Origin: Leptospira mtsangambouensis
GTDB lineage: Bacteria; Spirochaetota; Leptospiria; Leptospirales; Leptospiraceae
Reading direction: 5' to 3'
NCBI RefSeq assembly: GCF_004770475.1
Contig: NZ_RQHK01000017.1
Span: forward strand, 1,116,001-1,180,000
Length of the DNA: 64,000 bases
Shown: piece after piece, positions 26,759 to 35,497 of the stretch
Layout: each line of letters begins with the position of its first letter
Position numbering within the stretch: position 1 is the first letter of the stretch
The notes under the pieces: model-generated
Seen by the model: the letters and a program-made list of their open reading frames with translations, nothing else
Told to the model about the DNA's origin: nothing
The model's database searches: none
Program-made: the position numbers and the translations under genes

Positions 26759-28345
26759 TTGGATCGCAAAACTTTAATTACAGTATCGATACTGATTATT
26801 TTACCTATTGTATCGATTCTTTATAAACTAAAGGTTGCGGATCTTTCGCTTTTACCAATGGAAGTTGATGATACTGTCAACTTACAAGTAGTGATCCTTC
26901 CAAAAGAAAATGTTGCCGTTTCGGAAGTGAACTTTCCTGTCCCAAAACAATTCATTCAATCTAAAGTTTTAAAATCCAATATGAAGATAGAGGATTTAGA
27001 TTTTAGGATGCAAAAAAGACAGTATGGACATTTGGGAATTTGGGAAGGAGAAGATTGGAATTCTCCAATTGGTTATTATGCAAAAATAAAAATTTTACCT
27101 TACACACATTCTCATCCAGAGCATGATATTCCTCAAACAACGGGAAAACAAAGTGCAAAGGAACCATATTATCTTTCTCTAAAGAATTTTTCTCCAGAAG
27201 AAATTCAGTTAGCTAAAAAACTCTTTGAACAGATTCATCCTTACGACAAAGACAATGTAGCAGCTGCCAAACAAATTTTTTATTTTATTTCCGAAGAAGT
27301 TTTGAATACAACCAAAGAAATTTCTCTTTCGGATACAATTCGTTTGCACAATGGAAGTGCTTATACGCAGGCGATTCTTTTTTCCCTACTTTGTAGGATA
27401 CGGGGAATCCAGGCCAGGACAGTGGCTGGTTTTGATTTGTCCAAACAGAATACAAAAGATAATAAAACAAAACTTAGTTTTTGGAACGAAATTAGAATTC
27501 ATGGTAAGTGGTATTTTGTGTCCACTTACAAAAATATTTTTGCCAGTGCTGTCAACGGGTATCTGCCACTTTGGAAATCCGTCGAAGAGAGAAGATCTCT
27601 TGGGGAAGAACCAGCTACCTTTCGTTATACGACTTATATCACAAAATCAAATGTCAATCGGTATAATTTTAAAGAGTATAGTGATGAAATAGCTACTAGT
27701 AATCGTTTTTTGCGTTATTATTCTTTGTATAGTTTGCCAACGCCGCTACAGAATTTGTTCCGGTTGGTGATTTTGATTCCCATTGGTGCCTTGGTTTTAT
27801 CGGTGGCCAGGAATATGATAGGAATTCCTACTTTTGGAATTTTTACTCCGATCTTACTTGCGATGTTTTTTTATGAAACCAATCTTCTGTTCGGGATTTG
27901 TTTTTTCCTTTTGATCATTGGGCTTGGGTTTTTTGAAAGGTATGCTTTGGACAAATACTATCTACTAGCAGTTCCAAGGCTTTCGATTCTACTCACAATC
28001 ACCGTAATTACCTTAATATTATTTTCCGTTTTGAATGAAGAAATTTCTTTTTTTAACCAAATGAGTGTTACTTTGTTTCCAATTGTCATTACTACGATTT
28101 TTGTAGAGAGATTTTCGATTATGATCATAGAAGAAGGCGTTTTGCATACATTTGTGACACTTGCAGGAACGTTACTCATCGCTCTCATTAGTTATATGAT
28201 TTTCTTTTTTGGTTCTTTACAAATTCTCTTTTTTACTCATCCCGAATTGTTGTTCATAGTCATTGCCATTCAAATCCTTCTTGGCCAATACAAAGGGTAT
28301 CGAGTTTCAGAACTTTTTCGATTTAAGGAAATTTTTAAATCATGA
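26759..28345 (+). CDS. Inactive transglutaminase-like domain fused to a 7TM region
   Basis: A 528-residue membrane protein with a TTG start one base after the protease stop. One N-terminal helix leads to an extracytoplasmic domain with transglutaminase-like topology (about 165-300), then seven transmembrane helices (about 330-520). The catalytic Cys position reads Ala (NGSAYTQAILF), and the His and Asp positions are also changed (FWNEI, VSTYK), so no transamidation is expected. Domain names for this family are Transglut_i_TM and 7TM_transglut. Its stop overlaps the ATP-grasp gene by 4 bases. A binding or transport role beside the ligase is inferred. Confidence 0.88.
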   Translation: MDRKTLITVSILIILPIVSILYKLKVADLSLLPMEVDDTVNLQVVILPKENVAVSEVNFPVPKQFIQSKVLKSNMKIEDLDFRMQKRQYGHLGIWEGEDWNSPIGYYAKIKILPYTHSHPEHDIPQTTGKQSAKEPYYLSLKNFSPEEIQLAKKLFEQIHPYDKDNVAAAKQIFYFISEEVLNTTKEISLSDTIRLHNGSAYTQAILFSLLCRIRGIQARTVAGFDLSKQNTKDNKTKLSFWNEIRIHGKWYFVSTYKNIFASAVNGYLPLWKSVEERRSLGEEPATFRYTTYITKSNVNRYNFKEYSDEIATSNRFLRYYSLYSLPTPLQNLFRLVILIPIGALVLSVARNMIGIPTFGIFTPILLAMFFYETNLLFGICFFLLIIGLGFFERYALDKYYLLAVPRLSILLTITVITLILFSVLNEEISFFNQMSVTLFPIVITTIFVERFSIMIIEEGVLHTFVTLAGTLLIALISYMIFFFGSLQILFFTHPELLFIVIAIQILLGQYKGYRVSELFRFKEIFKS

Positions 28346-29292
28346 TCTCTCTTTTCAAGAAGTTTGAAGAAGAGGGAATTCTTGGAATCAATCGAAGGAT
28401 TGGCGAATACATTTTGCCTTACAATCCAAGAGAATATTATCCGTTAGTGGATGATAAATGGAAAACTGCGGAACTTGCTAGGCAGTTCCATGTTCCTATG
28501 CCTCACCATTACGGAGTGGTGGATGCTTTTGGTGGAATCCGAGGCACTCGGGAACTCGTCCAAAAAAGGCCTGGATTCGTTGTCAAACCAGCTAACGGTG
28601 GTATGGGGAATGGAATCCTTGTAATTACTGGTGAATCGGAAACCTCTAGTGGTTCTATTCTTTATCAGAAAGTAGATGGAAAAAATATCTCAGAAAAAGA
28701 ACTTCACCACCATATTTCTGGGATTTTATCTGGACTTTATTCCTTGGATGGAAACTCGGATTCTTGTGTATTACAAGAGAGGTTGGAATGCCATTCTTTC
28801 TTTCGTGAGATTTCCTTTCGTGGAATTCCAGACATTCGTGTGATTGTATTTTTAGGATACCCTGTGATGGCTATGTTACGTTTGCCAACAAAAGAATCAG
28901 GGGGAAGGGCCAATCTTCACCAAGGTGCTCTCGGTGTGGGCGTAGACTTAACTACAGGAACACTCACCCATGCCGTTTGTAATGATAAAATCATTCATTT
29001 ACATCCTGACACAAAACAAACATTAAGTGGAAGAGTGATCCCTCATTGGGAAACCATTTTAGAAATGGCCTCTCGTTGTTACGATATGTCCGGTCTCGGA
29101 TATTTGGGTGTAGATATCGTACTCGATGAATTACGTGGCCCACTTCTTTTGGAAATGAATGCAAGGCCTGGGCTTGGAATTCAGATTGCGAACCGGATGG
29201 GACTAAGAGATCGTTTGCAGTTAGTGGAGAAAATTAAGAATTCGGCGGATGGACCTAAGACCCGAGTCCACCGAATGTTACAAGAATTGTAA
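28342..29292 (+). CDS. Alpha-L-glutamate ligase-like ATP-grasp protein (RimK-related)
   Basis: A 316-residue cytoplasmic ATP-grasp enzyme. Visible elements are the ATP-lid strand GFVVKPANGGMGNGI near residue 74-90 and the Mg-binding EMNARPGLG near 270, typical of RimK-like carboxylate-amine ligases that add amino acids, often glutamate, through a new amide bond. It is the last gene of the ClC / protease / transglutaminase-7TM operon, sharing ATGA with its upstream neighbour. The acceptor (protein, peptide or small molecule) is not known. Confidence 0.9.
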   Translation: MISLFKKFEEEGILGINRRIGEYILPYNPREYYPLVDDKWKTAELARQFHVPMPHHYGVVDAFGGIRGTRELVQKRPGFVVKPANGGMGNGILVITGESETSSGSILYQKVDGKNISEKELHHHISGILSGLYSLDGNSDSCVLQERLECHSFFREISFRGIPDIRVIVFLGYPVMAMLRLPTKESGGRANLHQGALGVGVDLTTGTLTHAVCNDKIIHLHPDTKQTLSGRVIPHWETILEMASRCYDMSGLGYLGVDIVLDELRGPLLLEMNARPGLGIQIANRMGLRDRLQLVEKIKNSADGPKTRVHRMLQEL

Positions 29293-29307
29293 AAGAGAAA
29301 TTGGTTT

Positions 29308-29820
29308 TTATGCGTTTTGTTTTGCCGTAACAAATACAGTGCGATTGAGGAAAGCCATCGATCCAAAAAGGATTCCAGAATATACTAAATCACCTGCGAT
29401 TGAGTTTTGGAAAAAAGGAACGGCAAGTGTAAAACAAGTCGCAAGTCCAGAAGCATCAAGAATATACATTCCGCTGGTGGCCCAAACTGCTAGGTTCGTC
29501 AGAATAAAGAAAACAACCGATCCAACCACTGTGAATCCAAAGGATTTTGTAAGGGAAGTTCCAATTTGTTTTCCAAAGAGAACGGCAAGGATCATAAATC
29601 CGTAAACCACAGGCATTAAGTCATGAAACCCGATGAAATAATCGGATACGAACATCGCTAAGATAGGAACAAAAAGAGCAAGTCGTCTGTCTGTCAAATA
29701 GGCACCCGAAAACAAAGAAACGGCCAAAATGGGCGTAAAATTCGGTGGGTGAGGTAGGATACGGCTGATGACAGTAGCGATCACCATAAGGATGGCAACG
29801 GAGACACGAGATTGGAACAT
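29308..29820 (-). CDS. DUF6580-type membrane protein (ECF-S-component-like)
   Basis: A 170-residue protein with five or six transmembrane helices and the features MVIATVISRILPHPPNFTP and SDYFIGFH, which characterise DUF6580 proteins. These resemble substrate-binding S components of energy-coupling factor transporters, so a vitamin or metal uptake role is possible but unproven. It is a single gene, convergent with the ATP-grasp gene and divergent from mazG. Confidence 0.78.
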   Translation of the reverse strand: MFQSRVSVAILMVIATVISRILPHPPNFTPILAVSLFSGAYLTDRRLALFVPILAMFVSDYFIGFHDLMPVVYGFMILAVLFGKQIGTSLTKSFGFTVVGSVVFFILTNLAVWATSGMYILDASGLATCFTLAVPFFQNSIAGDLVYSGILFGSMAFLNRTVFVTAKQNA

Positions 29821-29903
29821 AGGGATAGACTCGTAAAGGGGGGGGGCTTTCGCAAGATAAAATTTCCGTTTGCTTCCCGCAAGGTTCGGGAAAAATACAA
29901 TCA

Positions 29904-30767
29904 GTGAACCCTCCTAATTTTGATTCACCCTTGGAAAACCTACTTGCTCTGACGGCGGATTTACGCAGTCCCGAAGGTTGTCCTTGGGACAAAGAGCAGA
30001 CCCATCTTTCCGTTGTTCCCCATTTACTGGAAGAAACCTACGAAGTCGTTGATACAATTGAAAGGGGAGACGACAACCACCTAAAAGAAGAATTGGGTGA
30101 TCTACTTTTTCAGATTACCTTTCATAGCCAATTGGCCAAGGAAAGAGGAGCCTTCGAGTTCCAAGACGTAGCCAATGATGTATTTCAAAAATTAGTGTTT
30201 CGCCATCCCCATGTTTATGGGAACAAAGAAGGAATTAATTCTGGGGAACAGGTGCTCTCGCAGTGGGATCAGTTAAAACAAAAAGAAAAAGAGAAAAAGG
30301 GAAACACCGGTTCGGATAAAAGTATTCTAGCGGGGATTCCAAAAGCTCTCCCTGCCATCCAGAGATCAGAAAAAATTCAAAGTAAGGTCACGAAACAGGG
30401 ATTTGACTGGCCTACTGTTTCGGGAGTGTTTGAAAAGTTCCAAGAAGAAATAGGAGAATTGGATACAGAACTAAAATCCCAAGGATCTTTAAATACGAAA
30501 AAATTACCTTATGACGAACGCATCGAAGACGAGTTAGGTGATCTTTTCTTTTTACTCGTCAATTTATCTCGTAAACTGTCCGTTGATCCCGAAACCTGTC
30601 TTCGCCGTGCGAATGAAAAATTTGAAACTCGTTTTCGTATGGTGGAAGAATTTGTGGAAAAAACCGGAAAAACTTTAAAAGATCATTCCCTTGCAGAACT
30701 AGATCAGTTTTGGGACAAAGCAAAGTTGCAATTAAAAGAAGAAGAAGCAAAAAAAGAATTCAAATGA
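29904..30767 (+). CDS. mazG: MazG nucleoside triphosphate pyrophosphohydrolase
   Basis: A 287-residue protein that starts at a GTG; no ATG precedes the conserved domain. It has two MazG domains. The first shows CPWDKEQTH, the E-E-x-x-E of EETYEVVD and EELGDLLFQ; the second shows DELGDLFFLLVN. These acidic clusters bind Mg. The family hydrolyses non-canonical and canonical NTPs to NMPs and pyrophosphate, as a housecleaning enzyme. It is followed after a 55-base gap by a small uncharacterised gene. Confidence 0.93.
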   Translation: MNPPNFDSPLENLLALTADLRSPEGCPWDKEQTHLSVVPHLLEETYEVVDTIERGDDNHLKEELGDLLFQITFHSQLAKERGAFEFQDVANDVFQKLVFRHPHVYGNKEGINSGEQVLSQWDQLKQKEKEKKGNTGSDKSILAGIPKALPAIQRSEKIQSKVTKQGFDWPTVSGVFEKFQEEIGELDTELKSQGSLNTKKLPYDERIEDELGDLFFLLVNLSRKLSVDPETCLRRANEKFETRFRMVEEFVEKTGKTLKDHSLAELDQFWDKAKLQLKEEEAKKEFK

Positions 30768-30822
30768 TGGTTGTTTGGCGAGTATTCTTTCGTATCAAAA
30801 TTAAAAACAGTGTTATCAAACT

Positions 30823-31212
30823 ATGAATGCCATTGAACTCAATGATTTGCCTTATTTAAGAGAAGAATCCCTTCGTGTTTTTCGTTGGTTGTTGGCAAAG
30901 TATCCAAATATAGAAATTCCGAAACCACATACCCAAGAACCTATCGAATTTCCCATTCGTTGGAAGACAGAACAGATGGGACAGATCTTTGAATGGGTAA
31001 TTTCAGATATGGGTTCCGTAACATTAAGGTTAGGTGGATTGGAAGGGAATCGAAGGAATCCGGCACCTATCTTTTATTTGAGTTTACGAAAAGGGGAGGA
31101 AGGGAAGTTACAATGGACAGATCCAGAAGGAAATCCGATTCCTTTCCCAGATCCATCCATTCTTGTGGAGATCCAAAACCGAGTTCAATTGTATATTGAT
31201 TCGGTTTCCTAA
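30823..31212 (+). CDS. Small cytoplasmic protein of unknown function
   Basis: A 129-residue soluble protein with no signal, no membrane helix and no recognised motif. It is mixed helix and strand, with a proline-rich middle (IPKPHTQEPIEFPIRW) and a WTDPEGNPIPFPDP segment. It may be cotranscribed with mazG. Conservation cannot be judged from sequence alone. Confidence 0.6.
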   Translation: MNAIELNDLPYLREESLRVFRWLLAKYPNIEIPKPHTQEPIEFPIRWKTEQMGQIFEWVISDMGSVTLRLGGLEGNRRNPAPIFYLSLRKGEEGKLQWTDPEGNPIPFPDPSILVEIQNRVQLYIDSVS

Positions 31213-31280
31213 ATATAAAAATAAAAATCTGAAAGATTGATGAACATCTGTATTTCGAAAATCTTTCCTTAGGAATTTAA

Positions 31281-32339
31281 TTAAGATTCCTTAGCTTCGA
31301 TTCCTACTTTCTTTTCAATGTTTTCAATGCGTTTTAACCATTTGTTTAGGTTCACAATGTTTTTGATATTCACACGATACTTTTGAAATTCAGGGAAGGT
31401 AAGGCCCAAGTCCCAACCCACATAAACATCTTTTGTTTTAGGGGATGTGCGAAGGCTTGATCCACCAGCAATGATGGTTCCATCAACAAGTGTTAAATGG
31501 TCACTAATGGCACAAGCTCCACCGATGATCACATGGTTTCCAAGTGTCACACTACCTGCAAGACCGGACTGGCCCGCAATGATGACATGATCTCCCACTT
31601 TACAGTTGTGCGCTATATGAACCATATTATCAAATTTACATCCGTTGCCAATGGTTGTATCTGTCAGAGCTCCACGATCGATGGTGCAGTTACTTCCTAC
31701 TTCCACATCGTCACCAATCACAACACGACCCACTTGTGGGATTTTGTTGTGTTTGCCATCAGCAAAAACAAATCCAAAACCATCGCCACCAAAACTGGAA
31801 TTTCCAAATACGATGAAACGTTTTCCGATGATGGTATCATCAAAGAATACGCAGTTTTTCCCAATCCTTGCGCCATCACCAATATGGACGTTGTCCCCAA
31901 TTTTGACTCCATCTTCAATGATACAATCATTTCCAATGATAGAGTTTTTACCTATGGATACAAAATGTCCAATATCAGTATTGGATCCAATTTTTGCTGT
32001 AGGATCGATGGCAACTTGTGCACTGTGTTTTCCTGATGGTTGTTTTTCAGGAAAGAAGTGGCGAATGATTTTTGCAGTTGCGAGTTCCACTTTAGGAACT
32101 ATGATCAATGCTTTGTCTGGAAGGGAATCAACGATATCAGAAGATACAATGAGTACGGGAGCTTTGGAAGTTTTGGCATCATTGACAAATGTTTTGGAAG
32201 CTACAAAAGAAATATCGTTTGTACTAGCTAATGAAAGAGAAGCGAGTCCTGTAAAAGAAAGAGAAAGAATACTTTCTGTATTTTGAAACTTTGCTTCTGG
32301 AAGTAATGACTGGAGAGCAGATAGATTGAGTTGGTTCAT
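31281..32339 (-). CDS. lpxD: UDP-3-O-acylglucosamine N-acyltransferase LpxD
   Basis: A 352-residue lipid A enzyme. The N-terminal uridine-binding domain (about 1-100) is followed by a left-handed beta-helix of hexapeptide repeats (about 105-310) and a C-terminal helical tail. The catalytic histidine lies in [12 protein letters not shown], matching the IAHN motif around His239 of E. coli LpxD. It transfers an acyl chain from ACP to the 2-amino (and in Leptospira probably the amide-type) lipid A precursor. Leptospira genomes often encode more than one LpxD. Its ribosome-binding site sits beside a hairpin (32344-32375). Confidence 0.93.
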   Translation of the reverse strand: MNQLNLSALQSLLPEAKFQNTESILSLSFTGLASLSLASTNDISFVASKTFVNDAKTSKAPVLIVSSDIVDSLPDKALIIVPKVELATAKIIRHFFPEKQPSGKHSAQVAIDPTAKIGSNTDIGHFVSIGKNSIIGNDCIIEDGVKIGDNVHIGDGARIGKNCVFFDDTIIGKRFIVFGNSSFGGDGFGFVFADGKHNKIPQVGRVVIGDDVEVGSNCTIDRGALTDTTIGNGCKFDNMVHIAHNCKVGDHVIIAGQSGLAGSVTLGNHVIIGGACAISDHLTLVDGTIIAGGSSLRTSPKTKDVYVGWDLGLTFPEFQKYRVNIKNIVNLNKWLKRIENIEKKVGIEAKES

Positions 32340-32343
32340 CTCC

Positions 32344-32375
32344 GATTCCTTATCGTTGGTTTAAGACAAGGAATC
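32344..32375 (-). promoter_or_regulatory. Inverted repeat next to the lpxD ribosome-binding site
   Basis: GATTCCTT and AAGGAATC form a perfect 8-bp stem with a 16-base loop. The stem ends 4 bases before the lpxD start codon, so its right arm on the minus strand includes or abuts the Shine-Dalgarno sequence (AAGGA, GGAG). It could hide that site, or act as a weak terminator for the upstream DoxX gene; there is no T-tract that would favour a terminator. Confidence 0.4.
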
Positions 32376-32430
32376 AGAGAGGTCAAAGTTTGGCTAACAC
32401 TATTAGATAGTCTTAGTCACGATTTTTCTA

Positions 32431-32865
32431 TTATCCTTCGATTTTATGAGCGATGATATCATCCAAAGAAAACGAACCAGCGCCTTTAATGATCAGAGGG
32501 ATTGCCAAACCAAAAGTTAAAAGTTGGTATTCGTATCCACCTTTATCAGCAAAGAATCCGTTTGGTAAATGTACAAGCACTGCTGCTACAAGCATAGTAG
32601 CGAAAATTCCAAACGCTGCTACTCTTGTGAAAAGTCCTACGATAAGACCAATGGCACCAAAAAACTCAGCGACAATGGCAAGAAGAGCAAAGAAGTACGG
32701 AATGCCCAGTGTTCCTGTAAAGAAACCCATTGTTCCTTCGAATCCGTATCCGCCGAATGCACCTAGAACTTTTTGAGCTCCGTGGGGAAGGATCACCAGA
32801 CCGAGTGTGACACGGAGGATGGTGAGTGTGATGTCTTTGTTTGTTGCGAGTAATTTATAAAACAT
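32431..32865 (-). CDS. DoxX family membrane protein
   Basis: About 144 residues from the ATG at 32865, preferred over an upstream in-frame ATG at 32898 because an AGAGG ribosome-binding site precedes it. Four transmembrane helices and the motif TLGLVILPHGAQKV followed by GFFTGTLGIP and FFGAIGLIVGLFTR mark the DoxX family. Members are often linked to redox or detoxification functions. A near-perfect 18-base palindrome lies 20 bases upstream of the start and looks like a repressor operator. LpxD follows 92 bases downstream. Confidence 0.88.
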   Translation of the reverse strand: MFYKLLATNKDITLTILRVTLGLVILPHGAQKVLGAFGGYGFEGTMGFFTGTLGIPYFFALLAIVAEFFGAIGLIVGLFTRVAAFGIFATMLVAAVLVHLPNGFFADKGGYEYQLLTFGLAIPLIIKGAGSFSLDDIIAHKIEG

Positions 32866-32884
32866 AGAACCTCTTATCGCTAAA

Positions 32885-32902
32885 TAGTTTAATATCAAAC
32901 TA
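32885..32902 (-). promoter_or_regulatory. Near-perfect palindrome upstream of the DoxX gene
   Basis: On the minus strand the sequence is TAGTTTGATATTAAACTA, two 9-base halves with one mismatch. It lies 20-37 bases upstream of the start codon of the DoxX gene, where a repressor could block a promoter or the start of the transcript. The size and AT-rich symmetry resemble MarR- or HxlR-family operators, but the actual regulator is unknown. Confidence 0.5.
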
Positions 32903-32944
32903 CTTAATGATGACCAAACCCGTCAATACTATTTTTAAAAAATT

Positions 32945-33586
32945 TTAAGGTTTTTCGTAAACGAGAAAGATTTCGTTTCCTTTGGCAAAATGGTCCTTTA
33001 GGGTCCAACGGTTCTGATCGAACCCGGGGAGTTCTGAATTGCGGTCAGCAATTCCAGGGAGGCCAGTTTTACCGATCACAAAGGGCACAATGGTCAGATA
33101 AATCCGATCCACCAGGTCCGCTTCCAAAAAGGAAAAGTTCAGTTTGGGCCCACCTTCTAAGAGGACATTTTTATACCCTTTGCGTTTTAGGATTCCTGTG
33201 ACTTTTTTCGGATCAATGTCATCAGAATCCAGAGCGAAGATTTCCGCTTTGTTCTCAAGGCTTGTTTTGATTTCTTTTAGGTTGGATTTGGTACAAATGA
33301 TTAAGGGGATATGGTCGGATTCTTCAAAGACATGTTTGTCAGGAGGGAGAGTCCCTTTGCGGACCAAAATGACTGGTCTTGGATTCAATGCGTTGGGAAC
33401 CGCACGGATTTTAACAATGGGGTTGTCGTTTAATATAGAGTTTTTTCCTACAAGGATTGCATCGGACTGGGAGCGGTAGACATCCATTTGCGTTTTGTCC
33501 TCACTGGATGTAAGACCATACCACCGGCCATCCGGTCGAACGACTTTCCCGTCCAAGGTCATGGCCATATTGATCGATAATTTCAT
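32945..33586 (-). CDS. RibD C-terminal-domain reductase (dihydrofolate reductase-like fold)
   Basis: A 213-residue protein consisting of the RibD_C reductase domain without the deaminase half. It starts MKLSINMAMTLDGKV, contains SQSDAILVGKNSILNDNP and KNVLLEGGPKLN, and ends with the VPFVIGKTGLPG stretch of the family. It probably reduces a pyrimidine or pterin intermediate with NADPH. Whether it serves riboflavin synthesis or another pathway is uncertain because RibD_C proteins are diverse. Its start overlaps the stop of the BFD-like ferredoxin gene by 4 bases. Confidence 0.85.
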   Translation of the reverse strand: MKLSINMAMTLDGKVVRPDGRWYGLTSSEDKTQMDVYRSQSDAILVGKNSILNDNPIVKIRAVPNALNPRPVILVRKGTLPPDKHVFEESDHIPLIICTKSNLKEIKTSLENKAEIFALDSDDIDPKKVTGILKRKGYKNVLLEGGPKLNFSFLEADLVDRIYLTIVPFVIGKTGLPGIADRNSELPGFDQNRWTLKDHFAKGNEIFLVYEKP

Positions 33587-33822
33587 GAAATTTTCCTCCG
33601 TGAGAGATTCTGCAATTCGCGCTGGAGGATGTGGTACACCTGCATGGAGCAGGTTCCGCAGCCGGTAGAGGCCCTTGTGGTTTCTCTGATTTGTTCCATT
33701 GTCACGGCGCCCGCATGGATGGCACGGACTAAATCATCTTCCGTCACCATTCGACATAAACAGACCCGTTTGGGTCTCATGAGGGAATTTAAATCGAAAG
33801 GTTCCATACCTGAACTAATCAT
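33583..33822 (-). CDS. BFD-like [2Fe-2S] ferredoxin
   Basis: A 79-residue protein with the pattern CLC near residue 21-23, then about 30 residues later GCGTC, the four-cysteine arrangement of bacterioferritin-associated ferredoxin-like domains (CxC...CxxC). It may transfer electrons to a partner such as bacterioferritin or to the reductase encoded next to it. It overlaps that reductase gene by 4 bases and is divergent from the MFS gene. Confidence 0.85.
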   Translation of the reverse strand: MISSGMEPFDLNSLMRPKRVCLCRMVTEDDLVRAIHAGAVTMEQIRETTRASTGCGTCSMQVYHILQRELQNLSRRKIS

Positions 33823-33891
33823 TTGACAGATTTACGAAAGGGAGGGAAACTCTTTAATTACTTTCAACCAAGGAAAATTCTAACACCCTCT

Positions 33892-35247
33892 ATGTCCCAA
33901 GACAGAAACCCGGAAGCCAAAAAGAAAAAAAACCGTGAAATATTCGGATGGTGTATGTTCGATTTTGCGAACTCATCTTACACCACAGTTATCATCAGCG
34001 TTGTTTATTGTGAGATTTTTACCAGACTTGTTGTCCCTGCCGACATGGGATCGGACAATCCGTACCGAATGGGAAATTCCCTTTGGGCTTGGGCGCTCGC
34101 TGCCTCGTATTTATTTGTGGTCGCCACTGGACCCATCTTTGGTGCTATCACGGACTACAGTTCTAAGAAAAAACTATTTCTTTTCCTAAGTTATATCGGT
34201 TGTGTCGTTGCGACCTTTGCACTCTACTATGTGGAACCAGGGATGGTATGGCTTGGAATGGTGCTTGTTGCTTTTTCTAACTTTTTCTTTGCTTCTGGAG
34301 AAAACTTTGCCTCTAGCTTTTTACCCTTCCTTGGATCCAAAGAAGATTTGGGTAAAATCTCAGGATATGCTTGGGGGATTGGATATTTTGGTGGGATTGG
34401 GTCTGTTGCTCTTGCGACCACTCTTGGCGATTATACCTTAGACAATTTTCAAAATTTAAAGTTAGTTGGTCCTTACACTGCAATTTTCTTTTTAATTGCT
34501 GCAATTCCTACTTTCTTATTTTTGAAAGAACCTCATTTACCACTTGGTGTTTCGCATCATGTAAATTACTTTAAGATCGGAAAAGATCGTGTGGTCCAAA
34601 CCTTAAAGGATGCAAGCCACTTCAAAGATTTAATGGTGTATTTGGTTTCCTTGTTCTTTACGATGGCAGCTCTTGCGATTGTCATTTCTTTTGCCTTTAT
34701 TTACGGATCACAAGAAATTCATATCGAAGCCGAACACAAACAAGCTATGTTTATTTTTATCCAAATTTTTGCGGCTGTGGGAGCACTTGCCTTTGGTGTG
34801 ATCCAAGATAGTATTGGTGCTAAAAAAACATTCAATCTAACTCTTGTTCTCTGGCTCGTGACCTGTGCTTTAATATATTTTGTACATGATCTAACAAACT
34901 TTGCCAATGCCAGTCTTGGTAAAACTTGGACTGTTCAGTGGGTTTTTGTTTTTATCTCTTCTCTTGCTGGAATGGGACTTGGTTCTACCCAATCAGCATC
35001 CAGAGCCCTCGTTGGGATCTTTAGTCCAGAATCCAAATCGGGGGAATTTTTTGGAATGTGGGGACTCTCTGGAAAAATTGCAGCAGCAGCAGGGCTTTTT
35101 CTTTTTGGATACATCCAAACACTAGTAACACTTCGAAATGCATTCCTTGTGGTTGCTTTCTTTTATTTTCTATCGCTTGTCATTAACTTGTTTGTGAATG
35201 AAGAAAGGGGAGTTGAAGCGGCTCAAGCGTTCCAAGAAAAAACATGA
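33892..35247 (+). CDS. MFS transporter, UMF1/Atg22-like
   Basis: About 451 residues from the ATG at 33892; an upstream in-frame ORF extension to 33823 would abut the divergent gene and lacks the conserved start. The first helix region shows GWCMFDFANSSYTTVIISVVY, the signature of the UMF1 (vacuole effluxer Atg22-like) branch of the MFS. Twelve transmembrane helices are predicted. Yeast Atg22 exports amino acids from the vacuole; the bacterial substrates are unknown. Its stop overlaps the next small gene by 4 bases. Confidence 0.88.
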   Translation: MSQDRNPEAKKKKNREIFGWCMFDFANSSYTTVIISVVYCEIFTRLVVPADMGSDNPYRMGNSLWAWALAASYLFVVATGPIFGAITDYSSKKKLFLFLSYIGCVVATFALYYVEPGMVWLGMVLVAFSNFFFASGENFASSFLPFLGSKEDLGKISGYAWGIGYFGGIGSVALATTLGDYTLDNFQNLKLVGPYTAIFFLIAAIPTFLFLKEPHLPLGVSHHVNYFKIGKDRVVQTLKDASHFKDLMVYLVSLFFTMAALAIVISFAFIYGSQEIHIEAEHKQAMFIFIQIFAAVGALAFGVIQDSIGAKKTFNLTLVLWLVTCALIYFVHDLTNFANASLGKTWTVQWVFVFISSLAGMGLGSTQSASRALVGIFSPESKSGEFFGMWGLSGKIAAAAGLFLFGYIQTLVTLRNAFLVVAFFYFLSLVINLFVNEERGVEAAQAFQEKT

Positions 35248-35471
35248 TTGTAGAAGACGAGGACGATTTTGAATTACACCAGAGCCAAAGAAATTTGGCT
35301 TTGGCCACCATCGATGAACTAATGTTAACAAAGATGGATCTACTGGATGCTGAAAAAAAGGTGCCTCGTTTTATTAACAATGCCCTGTCGTATTTAAAGA
35401 GGAAGTATGTGACAGAAGAGCAAACGATTTCGCAGCTCCTCATCAGTCGAAGAGAAAAACAACAAACCTGA
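35244..35471 (+). CDS. Small hypothetical protein
   Basis: A 75-residue highly charged, mostly helical protein (rich in Glu, Asp and Lys). It overlaps the UMF1-type transporter by 4 bases, which supports translation, and ends inside the terminator hairpin that follows. No family is recognised. Confidence 0.62.
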   Translation: MIVEDEDDFELHQSQRNLALATIDELMLTKMDLLDAEKKVPRFINNALSYLKRKYVTEEQTISQLLISRREKQQT

Positions 35472-35489
35472 ACTTTGGTTTGTTGTTTT
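35456..35489. terminator. Bidirectional intrinsic terminator
   Basis: A 13-bp perfect stem (left arm 35456-35468, AAAACAACAAACC; right arm 35477-35489) encloses an 8-base loop. A-rich sequence on the left and T-rich sequence on the right provide U-tracts for both strands. It separates the convergent plus-strand small gene (stop inside the loop) from the minus-strand secreted protein at 35498. Confidence 0.8.
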
Positions 35490-35497
35490 ATGATTTT

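Noticed and set aside
31645..32286. 213-codon plus-strand frame opposite lpxD
   Set aside because: It mirrors the hexapeptide-repeat codons of lpxD and has a Ser/Pro/Thr-rich composition typical of antisense shadows.
32453..32776. 107-codon plus-strand frame opposite the DoxX gene
   Set aside because: Lys/Pro-rich shadow of the hydrophobic helices of DoxX.
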